From an uncultured Victivallis sp. (GTDB lineage Bacteria > Verrucomicrobiota > Lentisphaeria > Victivallales > Victivallaceae), in the NCBI GenBank assembly GCA_944389895.1, contig CALXOA010000015.1, positions 1 through 63,525 on the forward strand: a stretch of 63,525 nt of DNA. The letters run 5' to 3'. Positions within the stretch are counted from its first letter, which is position 1. Each line of letters starts with the position of its first letter. The position numbers and the translations under genes were made by a program. The notes under the pieces were generated by a model. It worked only from the letters and a program-made list of their open reading frames with translations. It made no database searches and was not told the origin of the DNA. Positions 8,331 to 18,145 of the stretch are shown in pieces.

Positions 8331-11264
8331 ATGAAATCACATACCCGGAACAGGCTGCTTGCCGCATTTCTCATGGCCGCGGCAGCAGACCTTTTTGGAG
8401 CCGGAAACTTTCCCGAATACGGACGGATTCCCGTTGATCCTCTTCAATGGAAACTCCCCGATGGCGGCGTGAAATCCGGCGAAACCATGTCGGACGGCAA
8501 AATCAAATTTTCGGGAACCGACCGGCTGATCTATCAATTCCCCGCGCCGATCTCCTTCCGGCGGATTCTGGAGCTGAAACTCCCGTTCTCGATCACAACA
8601 GCCGATCGCAGTTACAATATCAGGATCCTGTTAGTCTCGACTGAAGGCGGAGTCGCATTCTGGGGCCCCTCCCATGTCACATCGGAGCGGATGGAGATCG
8701 ATGCAGACTTGAAAAACGCCGACTTCTCATTTTATCAACTTTCTCCGAATCAGGCGGAGATCACCCGGATGGAGATCCGGACCGAATGGAATGAGCATCC
8801 GACGCAGACCGACATTTCGGTGGGGAAAGGAGAGATGTTGCTGGCACCGGAAGTCCTGAAATCAATTACCGCCTTCCGCGACGTAAGTCCGGGAGAACGG
8901 CTTTCATTGCAATTCCAGAAAAAAGATTCATCGAGACTCAACCGTGTCCGCTGTCGCCTGACCGACCTTTCCGGGAAAAACGTTACGGAAGAAAAGTCTC
9001 TGCCGGTGACGGAAAACAACTCAGTGGAATACCTCTTTCCATCCACCCTGCCTTCCGGGTTCCATCAGTTGGACTTTCTGCCGGAGGAGATCGATTTCGT
9101 CATGGGAAGCTGGACCGTTTATGTCCGGCCGGCAGTGGAAATTCTGGCCTTCGACGCCGACCGCGTCTGCTGTCTGCCGGGAGAAGACACGAAGCTGACC
9201 ATCCGGCTCAGAAACAATCTCGACAGTGCCGGAAAAGTTACCCTGATCCTGAAAACAACCGACGGCAGTTTCGGGACAAAACGTACCGTCACCCTCAATG
9301 GAAATTCAGAGGAAAGCCTGACATTGGTTCTGCCGCCGGGAACCGGAGACCGGTGGATCACGGCAGAGGTGCTCCTGCGGAATAATCCGGTCGACCGATC
9401 CGCTCTCCGGCTGGAGGCCGGGGCGGAACGCAGTGCATTGTCAAGACCTGCACGCTTCTACGTCAATGTGGGGCGCGACGATCCCGCCAGCGTGGCACAG
9501 ATGACTCAGCGAATCGCCGGATACGATTGCGCCGGGCTCTCCACCCCCGGCATGGTTCCGGCGCCGGAAATTCTGGAACTCTCCCGGCGTTACAAACTGC
9601 CTCTCACGGGGGAAGGAGTCCTGCAGGGAGCCATGATCAGTCGCTGCAATCTGGGGTCCTGCACACCGGACGGCGTCTGCTGGGACAGCGGAGATCACAT
9701 GGAAGACAAAACCCTGCTGGGCTGCCGCAAAAGGTACGAGCAGTTGTACCGGCTCGCTCCGGGCGATCCGCGGGTTGAAACCAAAATCGTCGAACCTGTG
9801 GACCTCTGGTGGGGCGCCAACGGTTACGAGATGGCCTCATACAGCATCGATGCCATCCGGCGTTTCCGGGAAATTCTCGCCGGGAAGGATGAAGGGTTGA
9901 GAGTGCTCCACAATCGCCGGTTCATCAAAAGAATCAACTTCCGGGAGTTCTACCGCTTCTACGAGGGACAGGATCCGCAGCCGGCAGAATTCGGGCTTGA
10001 CAACTGGCACAGTTACACTCCGATCGCAGTGCCCGCCCTGACGTTGCCGCAACGGACCGACCTGGTCGGGCAATACACGGAACAACAGCTGCGCGAAATT
10101 CAACTTCTGAATCTGCTGCGCCGCTACGTAAATACCCAGTTGCTGGACCATCTGAGCCAATTCATCACCGGCGGAGGACAATCCTGCGGCATCATACCGA
10201 GTTTTTACGCGAACATCACCGGCAGGGATTATTACTTCTCCTATGCCCTGCCCTATCTCGACAACTACTATCATGAGCCTTTCGACAGCGCACGGCTGAT
10301 TCTGGAGTCGTATGAGTTCAAGGGGGACGGTCTCAAAAGAGTTGCGGAGCACTTCGGGAAACGGCAATCGCTCTGTCTGGAAAACGGGCAGCCGCAATGC
10401 GCGGTTTACTGGGGAACCAGAGCTTCATGGATCATGGTTTTCGCCGGATTGGCCGCCATCGGGGGGAACGACCTGCAGATCGATTTCTGGGAAAGACTCT
10501 CCACTCCGGAAGCGACCCGCGAAACCTTCGACCAGCACAAAAGTTTCCAGGATGCCTTCTGCTATTTCCGGAATTATCCTTCAGAGACGTTTGCCGACTC
10601 AAGAGAGATCGCAATGGTCACCTACAACCTGAGAGAACACATCCGGTTCATGGATGAATACGATTCCGCCAACCGCTCCCCCGGGGAAACAGTCAATCCA
10701 CGTGTGTGGAGAGAGCCGCGACAACTGATCGAAACGCTGAAAAGGTCGGGAGCACGGATCAACTTTCTCTACTTCTGGGAGGTTCCCGGCTTTTCGTCGG
10801 CCCCGCCCGCTCCGGATCGGAAACTGTTCTTCGCCCGTAACGAGCAAGGCGAATATCGTGAAATTTCGGGGGACATTGCGGCAAAACGGGCCGGATGCGA
10901 GGTCAAATCCAGCATCGATGCGGAAGGTATGACGATGTTGTTCCGGGGCAAGGGAAACGGCATGCCGCTCCATCTGGCAATGATCCTCGACCGGGAAATT
11001 CCGCTTTGGAGAAAACACTACCACAAAAGACCGGAAGCCATTCCGGATTACAGAACCATGGACCGGATGGAGGAAGAACTTCACTCCACACCCCCGATTG
11101 AATGCGAACTCTCTGTTCCTCTGGAACCGGGAAATTATCAAGTCATCGACGTGTTTACGGCTGCCCCGGTTGCAGCATTCACTCGCACCGCGGCTGACCG
11201 CAGCAGCAGATTTGTCGTTCCCGGTATCAAACTGGCAGGATTTTTCCGAATTGAGAAACATTGA
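8331..11264 (+). CDS. large secreted protein of unknown family in a carbohydrate-use module
   Basis: Protein of 977 residues with a signal peptide (basic start MKSHTRNR, then LLAAFLMAAAADLFGA). ATG 8331 is preferred over an in-frame ATG at 8310 because GGGAG sits 6 bases before it and it begins the signal peptide. The N-terminal third is beta-rich. The middle third reads like an alpha/beta barrel (AGYDCAGLSTPGMVPAPEIL, NWHSYTPIAVPALTLP, WIMVFAGLAAIGGNDLQ). The C-terminus is again beta-rich. I cannot name catalytic residues or a family. Position, size and signal peptide suggest a glycoside hydrolase or related polysaccharide-active enzyme. The gap 8139-8330 upstream has no gene and no clear promoter. 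Confidence 0.6.
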   Translation: MKSHTRNRLLAAFLMAAAADLFGAGNFPEYGRIPVDPLQWKLPDGGVKSGETMSDGKIKFSGTDRLIYQFPAPISFRRILELKLPFSITTADRSYNIRILLVSTEGGVAFWGPSHVTSERMEIDADLKNADFSFYQLSPNQAEITRMEIRTEWNEHPTQTDISVGKGEMLLAPEVLKSITAFRDVSPGERLSLQFQKKDSSRLNRVRCRLTDLSGKNVTEEKSLPVTENNSVEYLFPSTLPSGFHQLDFLPEEIDFVMGSWTVYVRPAVEILAFDADRVCCLPGEDTKLTIRLRNNLDSAGKVTLILKTTDGSFGTKRTVTLNGNSEESLTLVLPPGTGDRWITAEVLLRNNPVDRSALRLEAGAERSALSRPARFYVNVGRDDPASVAQMTQRIAGYDCAGLSTPGMVPAPEILELSRRYKLPLTGEGVLQGAMISRCNLGSCTPDGVCWDSGDHMEDKTLLGCRKRYEQLYRLAPGDPRVETKIVEPVDLWWGANGYEMASYSIDAIRRFREILAGKDEGLRVLHNRRFIKRINFREFYRFYEGQDPQPAEFGLDNWHSYTPIAVPALTLPQRTDLVGQYTEQQLREIQLLNLLRRYVNTQLLDHLSQFITGGGQSCGIIPSFYANITGRDYYFSYALPYLDNYYHEPFDSARLILESYEFKGDGLKRVAEHFGKRQSLCLENGQPQCAVYWGTRASWIMVFAGLAAIGGNDLQIDFWERLSTPEATRETFDQHKSFQDAFCYFRNYPSETFADSREIAMVTYNLREHIRFMDEYDSANRSPGETVNPRVWREPRQLIETLKRSGARINFLYFWEVPGFSSAPPAPDRKLFFARNEQGEYREISGDIAAKRAGCEVKSSIDAEGMTMLFRGKGNGMPLHLAMILDREIPLWRKHYHKRPEAIPDYRTMDRMEEELHSTPPIECELSVPLEPGNYQVIDVFTAAPVAAFTRTAADRSSRFVVPGIKLAGFFRIEKH

Positions 11265-11302
11265 CGACCTCCATTCCAAACATTTGACTGAAAGGGAAAA
11301 AA

Positions 11303-11935
11303 ATGAATCGCCGCTTTTTCACAATTATTGAACTTCTGCTGGTTATCGCGATCATCGCAATCCTGGCAAGCATGCTGCTGCCCGCCCTCAACACCGCCCG
11401 CAGCAAGGCGAAAAGCATAAGTTGTTCGAGCAACCTCAACCAACTCGGGAAAGCCCATATGCTCTACGCCGGAGACAACAACGACTACATTCCCCCTTTC
11501 AACAATCAGCTGGGCATGGACGGAGACTGGTGGTATGAGCTCCTGTCACACTATGTGCACGAGGAGGATTTCACCAGAGGAGTCTGGGCCTGCCCGGAAT
11601 GCGTCACTTTCACCTGGGGAGGTGGATACGGAGTTCTGATGAATGAAACCCATGGCGTATATTACGGGTTCTCACTCCGGCTGGTGCAGTACCGCAAAGC
11701 CTCCCAGCGGTTGCTGATGGCGGACACCTGGCGTGCGGTCGACCGCGGCGGTTACATCTGCACCTCCTGTCCGGAGTGCGTCTGGTGGATGCCGCTGGGG
11801 TCCCATCCGGAAACGGCGATGCGCCATGCCGGGAATTGTAATGTCCTTCTGGTCGACGGCCATATTGCAGCCAAGGCACGACCGGAACTGGAACAGAATA
11901 ACAACAATATTTTCGGACACGGCAAAGACCTTTGA
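11303..11935 (+). CDS. second pseudopilin-like protein (H-X9-DG)
   Basis: Protein of 210 residues with the prepilin site and helix [20 protein letters not shown] and a C-terminal H-X9-DG motif ([16 protein letters not shown]). Ribosome site AAAGGG lies before the ATG. The first 60 residues are close to those of the pseudopilin at 2106-2810, while the rest differs, apart from shared features such as a cysteine near SCSSNL/SCQSNL. This is the usual pattern in this family: a conserved export part and a variable passenger. It lies between the unknown secreted protein and the GH2 enzyme, repeating the regulator-pseudopilin-hydrolase arrangement of module 1. Confidence 0.88.
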   Translation: MNRRFFTIIELLLVIAIIAILASMLLPALNTARSKAKSISCSSNLNQLGKAHMLYAGDNNDYIPPFNNQLGMDGDWWYELLSHYVHEEDFTRGVWACPECVTFTWGGGYGVLMNETHGVYYGFSLRLVQYRKASQRLLMADTWRAVDRGGYICTSCPECVWWMPLGSHPETAMRHAGNCNVLLVDGHIAAKARPELEQNNNNIFGHGKDL

Positions 11936-11978
11936 GGCCACAGGAGGATCCGGGACCACAGCGGATTTTGAACAAGTT

Positions 11979-13976
11979 ATGGAATCAATTCTCGATCTGA
12001 GTACATTGAAGTGGACATTGTCCGGCTGGCAGCCCAATCTCTGGCGCCTTTCGAAATCCATGGAAACGGGAGAACGGCAGAATGCCGAAATCAGGCCGGT
12101 TCCGGCCCGGGTTCCGGGATCCGTTCAGATGAGCCTGCGAGACGCCGGACTCCTTCCCGACTGGACTCGCGGCACGGATGCCAGAGCGTGTGAATGGGTG
12201 GAAAACCGGCAATGGATCTACCGGACGGCAATCCCCGCCGGACTCCCGGCTGGAGTGTACGACCTGGTTTGCGAGGGCCTGGATTATTCCGGTTGGATCG
12301 TTCTTGATGGAACAATTGCCGGAGAGTTCCATAACGCATTCATTCCGATCATAACGCCGCTGAGTTTGACCGGAAAAGAACAGTGGCTTGAAATCGTTTT
12401 CGACATGCCGCCGCGATTCCTCGGCCAGTTCGGCTGGAGTTCCCAAATTCACGATCTGAAACCACGTTTTTATTATACATGGGACTGGATGCCGCGTTTC
12501 GTACAGACCGGAATCACCGGCAAGATCCTTCTCCGCCCCCGTTCCGCCCCGCGACTGATTTTCCGGGAGCTGTGGAGCGATGTCGCATCGGGTGGCGGCG
12601 GAACCATCCATCTGCGTGGAGAAGTCGTCAACGGCAACAACCGGACCGATCGAATTGAAATCGTCCTGACCCGGGAGAGCCAGCCAATCTGGAATGGAAA
12701 TTTTTCAACCGTCGAGCTGAGTGCCGGCATGGAAATAAGAGATCTGCCGGTCGAATTGTGGTACCCTCACACCCTCGGGCAGCAACCCCGTTACGAACTG
12801 CGGATTGTGCTGGTCCATGACGAAGCGGAAATCTGTTCCCGCCGATACAGAGTGGGGTTTCGCTCCGTACGCTGGAGTTCATGTCGAAACGCACCGCCGG
12901 AAGCGGATCCATGGATCTGCGAGTGGAACGGTCAGCCCATCTTTCTTCAGGGAATCAACTGGACTCCGATCCGGGCCGATTATGCAGATGTTCCGGAAGA
13001 GGAATATCGGAAAAGGATTGTAAAATACCGGGACATCGGAGTCAACCTCTTCCGGGTCTGGGGCGGCGCAGCAATGGAAAAGGAGTGTTTCTACGAGCTT
13101 TGCGATGAATACGGGATTCTGGTCTGGCAGGATTTCCCGCTCTCCTCGTCAGGACTTGAAAACCTGCCGCCCGATGCCCCCGGGACCATGGAACAAATAC
13201 TTCTGACGGCAAATCATTATCTGGATACCCTCTCTTCGCACCCGTCGTTACTCCTCTGGTGCGGCGGCAATGAGTTGCAACGCAGCGGGGAGGACACGCA
13301 CGGCAGCGTTCCCTGTTCCGGGAAAGAACCTCTTCTGAAAGCTCTGGCAGACCTGGTTGCCCGCCGTGATCCGTCCCGCCGTTTCGTTCCCACAACGCCA
13401 TCGGGACCACGATTCTGCGCAGAAGAAACGGAGTTCGGCAAGGGTGTACACTGGGATGTTCACGGCCCATGGAAAATTCCCGGCTCGGATGAAGAGTGGA
13501 AACGATACTGGGATGAAGACGATGCTCTGTTCCGCTCCGAAGTCGGTTGTCCGGGGGCAAGTCCGGCGGACTTGATCCGGCGGTACGCAGGCGCCGAAAA
13601 TCCGGATCCCGGCAGCGGGGAGAATCCGTTGTGGCGTTATCCGCTGGACTGGTGGAATGAACTTCCCGTCTTCCTCGCCCGGGATCCCGGATCGCCCGTA
13701 CCCCTGGAAACGTATGTGAACTGGAGCCGGAAACGGCAGGCGGAGGCGCTGCGTTATGCCGCGGCAAGTTGCAAATCAAGATTCCCCGCCTGCGGAGGGA
13801 TTATCATCTGGATGGGGCACGACAGTTTTCCCCTGACCGCCAACACCTCCATACTGGATTACGATGGAGAATACAAACCGGCGGCACTGGCTCTGGGTGA
13901 AGTGTTCTGCGGGCCGGATGATTTCCAGCCCACACTCTCCACCCGTTCCTCTGCGGAGAAAGTCCCGGAAGCGTGA
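11979..13976 (+). CDS. GH2 beta-mannosidase-like glycoside hydrolase
   Basis: Intracellular or periplasmic exo-glycosidase of 665 residues without an obvious signal peptide. The sugar-binding jelly roll comes first (LDLSTLKWTLSGWQPNLWRL, CEGLDYSGWIVLDGT, YYTWDWMPRFV), then an Ig-like domain, then the TIM barrel (NLFRVWGGAAMEKECFYELC, YGILVWQDFP). Glu432 in LLLWCGGNELQ is the likely acid/base and Glu521 in FRSEVGCPG the likely nucleophile. It is shorter than typical beta-mannosidases (about 800-900 residues) because C-terminal beta domains are missing. ATG 11979 fits the first family motif but has no good ribosome site; an AGGAGG at 11942 is too far away, so the start is uncertain. Beta-mannosides are the likely substrate. 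Confidence 0.85.
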   Translation: MESILDLSTLKWTLSGWQPNLWRLSKSMETGERQNAEIRPVPARVPGSVQMSLRDAGLLPDWTRGTDARACEWVENRQWIYRTAIPAGLPAGVYDLVCEGLDYSGWIVLDGTIAGEFHNAFIPIITPLSLTGKEQWLEIVFDMPPRFLGQFGWSSQIHDLKPRFYYTWDWMPRFVQTGITGKILLRPRSAPRLIFRELWSDVASGGGGTIHLRGEVVNGNNRTDRIEIVLTRESQPIWNGNFSTVELSAGMEIRDLPVELWYPHTLGQQPRYELRIVLVHDEAEICSRRYRVGFRSVRWSSCRNAPPEADPWICEWNGQPIFLQGINWTPIRADYADVPEEEYRKRIVKYRDIGVNLFRVWGGAAMEKECFYELCDEYGILVWQDFPLSSSGLENLPPDAPGTMEQILLTANHYLDTLSSHPSLLLWCGGNELQRSGEDTHGSVPCSGKEPLLKALADLVARRDPSRRFVPTTPSGPRFCAEETEFGKGVHWDVHGPWKIPGSDEEWKRYWDEDDALFRSEVGCPGASPADLIRRYAGAENPDPGSGENPLWRYPLDWWNELPVFLARDPGSPVPLETYVNWSRKRQAEALRYAAASCKSRFPACGGIIIWMGHDSFPLTANTSILDYDGEYKPAALALGEVFCGPDDFQPTLSTRSSAEKVPEA

Positions 13977-14018
13977 TTGCGCCGCAACCGGCTCGGAAGT
14001 GCGATTCCCTCTTCACCC

Positions 14019-14047
14019 TTTGCTTTTTCGCAAAAACGTGATACACT
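14019..14047 (+). promoter_or_regulatory. possible promoter before the flavodoxin gene
   Basis: TTTGCT (14019-14024), 17 bases, TACACT (14042-14047). It lies in the 103-base gap after the GH2 gene and would allow the last three genes to be expressed separately. The match to consensus is moderate. Confidence 0.4.
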
Positions 14048-14079
14048 ATACCAGATGTAAATCATCAGGAAGGTGCATC

Positions 14080-14577
14080 ATGAAAATTTCTGTTCTCTAC
14101 TACAGCAAAACCGGCCGGACCCGCGCAATGGCGGAAGTCGTCGCGGAAGGCGCACGTTCCGTCCCGGGAACTGAGGTCCGCCTCTTTCCGGTCGATGCGA
14201 TCGACAAAGAATTTCTCGAGGCCAGCAAGGCAGTCTTTTTCGGGACTCCGACCTACCTGGCCAGTACCTGCTGGCAGTGGAAGAAATGGTTCGATGAACC
14301 TGCACCGTGTTCACTCGGCGGCAAGCTCGGCGCGGCCTTTGCCACAGCGAATTTTGCGCAGGGAGGAGCCGATATCGCCCTTCAGACATTGTTGACGCAC
14401 ATGATGGTCAAGGGAATGCTGGTCTACTCCGGCGGCGGAGCCTGCGGACACCCCTACATCCACCTCGGCGCCGTCGCGCTTCAGGAGAATTTCGAGGCGA
14501 GCAAACCGCTGTTCCGGATTTTCGGAGAACGCGTTGCCGGCAAGGCCCGGGAGCTTTTCCCGGAATCGGCGGAATAA
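14080..14577 (+). CDS. flavodoxin-family FMN-binding protein
   Basis: Protein of 165 residues with a Rossmann-like flavodoxin fold. The N-terminal strand and phosphate loop are clear (KISVLYYSKTGRTRAMAE), followed by AVFFGTPTYLASTCWQWKKW and ATANFAQGGADIALQTLL, as in NAD(P)H-quinone reductase/WrbA-like flavodoxins. The start at ATG 14080 follows AGGAAGG; the frame is open further upstream but that part overlaps the GH2 gene in another frame. It lies inside a carbohydrate cluster where a redox role is not obvious; it may serve a different pathway. Confidence 0.8.
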   Translation: MKISVLYYSKTGRTRAMAEVVAEGARSVPGTEVRLFPVDAIDKEFLEASKAVFFGTPTYLASTCWQWKKWFDEPAPCSLGGKLGAAFATANFAQGGADIALQTLLTHMMVKGMLVYSGGGACGHPYIHLGAVALQENFEASKPLFRIFGERVAGKARELFPESAE

Positions 14578-14805
14578 CTCCGTTGCCCCGGAATGTTCTC
14601 CCGTACCGGTCCGCAGCGGGGATCATTTTCCCGGAAGGCAATCCATTTTCACAGAAGAGAAGTTGACGCAGCAGCGAAGAGTTCCTCTCCTGCATGGGGG
14701 AGGAGAATGAAACGAAAGTACCTATTTCCCCGCCGTTGTTTCCGTGACGACGGCTCCAATGGAACAAGACACACATTCTCTGCAAAGAATGGAGCAAGAC
14801 AGACG

Positions 14806-15675
14806 ATGGTTCCGGTAAGTCATTTTCTGAGCTGGACTGTTTTCCCGAGAGAGGTGAGAAGAAACCTGATGCAGGAGTTCGCCGACAACGGCGCAAAGCA
14901 TCTGGTGCTCACCCATACCCTGATCGAAGAAATCATGGCCGACAGCGGCTATGCGGAAACACTGCAGAAGGAAGTTGCGGACGCGGGATTGAGTTTTGTC
15001 GGTGCCCACGCTCCCTTCGGAACCTCTCTGGATCTGGACGTTCCCTTTCCCCGGGCACGTTCGATGATGATGCAGCGACACCGGCTGGCACTCGAAATCG
15101 TCAGCAGCTTCGGAATCGACAGTTGCACCATTCACGTCGGCAATACGCCGGAACTCTTCCGCGGTTATTCACTTGCCGATCTCTACAACAACATTGTCGA
15201 TGCGCTGGAAAACCTGCTCCCGGTCGCCGAACAAAACGGTGTTACGATCGCGATTGAAAACATCTGGTTCCCGACCAATACGCCGGAGAGACTGCTTGCT
15301 CTGATCGAGCATTTTCATTCGAAATACCTCGGAATCTGCTATGATTCCGGACACGCCAACCTGATGGCATTCGACCGGAACTTCACGCAGTGTGCCCCTC
15401 GGAGCGGCTATGCAGGCTGGGGTGAGGTGGAGTGGGATGACCGGATTCTCGAAAAACTGCTGCCGGAAGTGATTACCTGTCATCTTCATGACAACTCCGG
15501 TCAGTGGGATGACCATTCGCTGCCGGGCAGAGGAGATGTGAACTGGCCGCATGTGATGGGGTTGCTGAAACAGGCACCGCGTCTGACCAGCGTTCAGAAT
15601 GAGGTGAACGCTCTCGCCGGACATGTATCGATCGCATCGTGCTGCCGCAGATTTGATGAGCTGATGAAACTCTAA
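14806..15675 (+). CDS. sugar phosphate isomerase/epimerase-like TIM barrel
   Basis: Protein of 289 residues of the xylose-isomerase-like (AP endonuclease 2) superfamily, usually divalent-metal sugar isomerases or epimerases. Typical strands with metal ligands are visible: SFVGAHAPFG, SCTIHVGNTPE, TIAIENIWFP, LGICYDSGHANLM, ITCHLHDNSGQWDDHSLPG and TSVQNEV. The HLHDN and DSGHAN motifs are hallmarks. The start at ATG 14806 follows GGAG 12 bases upstream; the longer open frame upstream shows no family similarity. It is followed after 24 bases by the deacetylase gene. It could convert the sugar released by the module, such as mannose or another epimer; the exact reaction is unknown. Confidence 0.82.
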   Translation: MVPVSHFLSWTVFPREVRRNLMQEFADNGAKHLVLTHTLIEEIMADSGYAETLQKEVADAGLSFVGAHAPFGTSLDLDVPFPRARSMMMQRHRLALEIVSSFGIDSCTIHVGNTPELFRGYSLADLYNNIVDALENLLPVAEQNGVTIAIENIWFPTNTPERLLALIEHFHSKYLGICYDSGHANLMAFDRNFTQCAPRSGYAGWGEVEWDDRILEKLLPEVITCHLHDNSGQWDDHSLPGRGDVNWPHVMGLLKQAPRLTSVQNEVNALAGHVSIASCCRRFDELMKL

Positions 15676-15699
15676 CTTCAAAACCAGAGAGGTGATATC

Positions 15700-16488
15700 A
15701 TGGGTTCAGTACGTTTTCTCTATCCGGAATTTAAACCGAAGGCTCTGACGATGAGCTACGATGACGGTGTCGTGCAGGATCGGCGGCTGGTTGAACTCTT
15801 CAACCGCCACGGCATCCGGGGGACATTCCATCTCAACTCCGCAACTTTCGACCAGGGGAACCGGATCTCTTCAGCCGAAGTGGCAACACTCTATCAGGGA
15901 CACGAAGTGGCCTGCCACAGCTGCACCCATCCCTTCCTCGAACGGCTGCCGCGTCAGGAGGCGCTGCGTGAGATCTGGGAAGACCGCCGGAGACTCGAGG
16001 AGCTCTGCGGTTATCCGGTGATCGGCATGTCCTACCCCTACGGCACCTGGAATGCCGAAGTCGTCGAGATCGCCAGGGCGGCCGGAATCGTTTATTCCCG
16101 CGATGTCCGGACGACAGGCGGTTTCGGCCTGCCGCTCGATTTCATGCACTGGGAAGGGACCTGCCACCACCGTGATATGCTCAACCGTGCGGACGCTTTT
16201 CTGAAACAGGGGTATATGCTTGGTCTCTTCTACGTCTGGGGACATGCCTACGAGTTTGACAACAACGACAACTGGGGCGACATCGAGGAGTTCTGCAAAA
16301 TGATGGCGCACCGGGATAACGTCTGGTATGCGACCAACATCGAGGTGTACCGGGTGATTCAGGCGATCCGGGCGGCGGTGGTAAGCTGTGACGGCCGCAT
16401 GATCTACAATCCCTCGGCGGAAACGCTCTGGGCCGTCTGCGACGAACGCAAAGTCAAAATCGGGCCCGGCGAGACAGTCAGGTTCTGA
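15700..16488 (+). CDS. polysaccharide deacetylase (NodB homology domain)
   Basis: Protein of 262 residues of the carbohydrate esterase 4 type. Motif 1 is TMSYDDG with Asp21/Asp22, motif 2 is HSCTH with the metal ligands His73 and His77, and later motifs are SYPYGTWN and FYVWGHAYEFDN. No signal peptide is present, so it should act inside the cell, perhaps removing acetyl groups from imported oligosaccharides. That fits the beta-mannosidase and isomerase upstream, since many plant mannans are acetylated; the link is inference. Ribosome site GAGAGGTG. Last gene before a strong terminator. Confidence 0.9.
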   Translation: MGSVRFLYPEFKPKALTMSYDDGVVQDRRLVELFNRHGIRGTFHLNSATFDQGNRISSAEVATLYQGHEVACHSCTHPFLERLPRQEALREIWEDRRRLEELCGYPVIGMSYPYGTWNAEVVEIARAAGIVYSRDVRTTGGFGLPLDFMHWEGTCHHRDMLNRADAFLKQGYMLGLFYVWGHAYEFDNNDNWGDIEEFCKMMAHRDNVWYATNIEVYRVIQAIRAAVVSCDGRMIYNPSAETLWAVCDERKVKIGPGETVRF

Positions 16489-16539
16489 CCCCCCTCCATC
16501 ACGCCGGAGACTCCCGGCATGATCATTGTTTCCGGGATC

Positions 16540-16579
16540 CCGCGGTTCCGACCACTCCGGTCGGAACCGCGGTGTTTTT
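16540..16579 (+). terminator. strong intrinsic terminator of the second carbohydrate module
   Basis: A perfect 14-bp stem, CCGCGGTTCCGACC (16540-16553) with GGTCGGAACCGCGG (16559-16572), closes a 5-base loop and is followed by TGTTTTT. It separates the deacetylase gene from the convergent symporter gene, whose stop codon abuts the T run. Confidence 0.9.
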
Positions 16580-18090
16580 CAGCGGCCTTTCACCTCGGCG
16601 AGCATCCGGTCAAACTCGGCCTCCATCTCGGGATTGCGGCTTCTCAGGATTCGGTTTACCACCCAGATCGTCGCCGCGTTGGCGAAAAAGCCGGGAACAA
16701 TTTCGTACATCCAGTTTCCGTGGCCGCAGAAACGCCACACCAGCAGCGCAGCCGCTCCCGTCAGCATGCCGCAGAGAATGGCGATCCATCCGGTCCGCCT
16801 TGAATAGAGGGCTGCCAGTACCGCCGGACCGAATGCCGCACCGAATCCGCTCCAGGCGAATTTCACCAGATCGAAAATCGAGCTGTCCGGAACTGCGGCA
16901 AGGGAACAGGCGATGATCATGATCACCACCACCGCCAGCCGGTTGACCAGCAACTGCTCCCGGTCACTGGAACCGGGGCGGCACAGATTGACGTAAAGGT
17001 CGTCGGTCAGGCTGGAGCTGGAGACCAGAAGCTGTGAATCGATCGTCGACATGATTGCCGCCAGAATCGCCGCGAGCAGAATCCCTCCCGGCAACGGGTG
17101 GAAAAGCGACCCGATCATGTAGATGAATACGTTCTCGGCATTGCTTGCACTCAGATTTTCAAACATCGGCACTGCCACCATACCGATCCAGACGGCACAG
17201 GAGAGGCTGATGACCACCCAGATCATCGCGATCGTGGTCGCCCTCGGCAGCAGAGAGACCGATTTGATTCCCATGAAGCGGACCAGAATGTGCGGTTGTC
17301 CGAAGTACCCCAGCCCCCATGCCGCAAGACTGATCACCGCAACCAGCGCCGCGCCGGCCGATTCGGCCGGAGGGAGCAGAGAGAAACTCAATCCTCTGGC
17401 CAGATACGCCTGTTCAATGCTTCCGGCAGGCAGCGTGAACATCGCATAGGCGGGCAGGACCAGGACCGCGAAAAACATCAGGATCCCCTGAAACAGGTCG
17501 GTCCAGCAGACTGCGAGAAACCCGCCGAGCAGTGTGTAGAAAATCATCACGCCGGCGCCGACCAACACCGCGGCAAGGTAGTTGAAGTGAAACATCGTCT
17601 CAAAAAGTTTCCCGGTCGCCACCAGCCCGGAAGCGGTGTAGATTGTGAAGAAGAAAAGCGTCAGCAGCGATCCGACAATCCGCAACATATGTTTCGGAGC
17701 CCGGAAACGGCGATCAATGAAGCCGTTGAGCGTCAATGATCCCAGTTGGCCGGTATAAGCCCGCAACCGCGGCGCGACCAGGAGCCAGTTCAGCAGAGTA
17801 CCGAGGAGCAGTCCGATCGCAACCCACGCCTGATTGATGCCGTAGAAATAGACCGCGCCGGGCAATCCCATCAGCAGCCAGCCGGACATATCGCTCGCCT
17901 GTGCCGACAGCGCCGTCACCCAGCTCCCGAGTCCGCGACCGCCGAGGAGATACCCCTCAACATCCTTGCCGGCACGCTTCATGAAATAGATGCCGGCTCC
18001 GATCATCAGCACCAGATAGCACCCGAATGTCAGGTAAGTCCACCAGTTGATCGTAATCCCCTCCGCTCCGACCGCCCCCAGTATCGACAC
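16579..18090 (-). CDS. sodium/solute symporter (SSS family, PutP-like)
   Basis: Inner-membrane transporter of 503 residues with about 13 membrane segments. The signature SAQASDMSGWLLMGLPGAVY contains the sodium-binding serine region of PutP/SglT proteins, and GLGYFGQPHILVRFM is the second classic block. The substrate may be a sugar, sialic acid or proline; the neighbouring carbohydrate module favours a sugar. The frame is open up to a TTG at 18174, but that TTG is itself the -35 box of a good promoter, so the GTG at 18090 (GAGG 5 bases upstream) is chosen. This start also removes a non-family N-terminus. Confidence 0.87.
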   Translation of the reverse strand: MSILGAVGAEGITINWWTYLTFGCYLVLMIGAGIYFMKRAGKDVEGYLLGGRGLGSWVTALSAQASDMSGWLLMGLPGAVYFYGINQAWVAIGLLLGTLLNWLLVAPRLRAYTGQLGSLTLNGFIDRRFRAPKHMLRIVGSLLTLFFFTIYTASGLVATGKLFETMFHFNYLAAVLVGAGVMIFYTLLGGFLAVCWTDLFQGILMFFAVLVLPAYAMFTLPAGSIEQAYLARGLSFSLLPPAESAGAALVAVISLAAWGLGYFGQPHILVRFMGIKSVSLLPRATTIAMIWVVISLSCAVWIGMVAVPMFENLSASNAENVFIYMIGSLFHPLPGGILLAAILAAIMSTIDSQLLVSSSSLTDDLYVNLCRPGSSDREQLLVNRLAVVVIMIIACSLAAVPDSSIFDLVKFAWSGFGAAFGPAVLAALYSRRTGWIAILCGMLTGAAALLVWRFCGHGNWMYEIVPGFFANAATIWVVNRILRSRNPEMEAEFDRMLAEVKGR

Positions 18091-18145
18091 AGTTGCCTCG
18101 CTTTCCTCGTCCTTATAGAATTGAAACGGCTGTATGAAAAGGACT

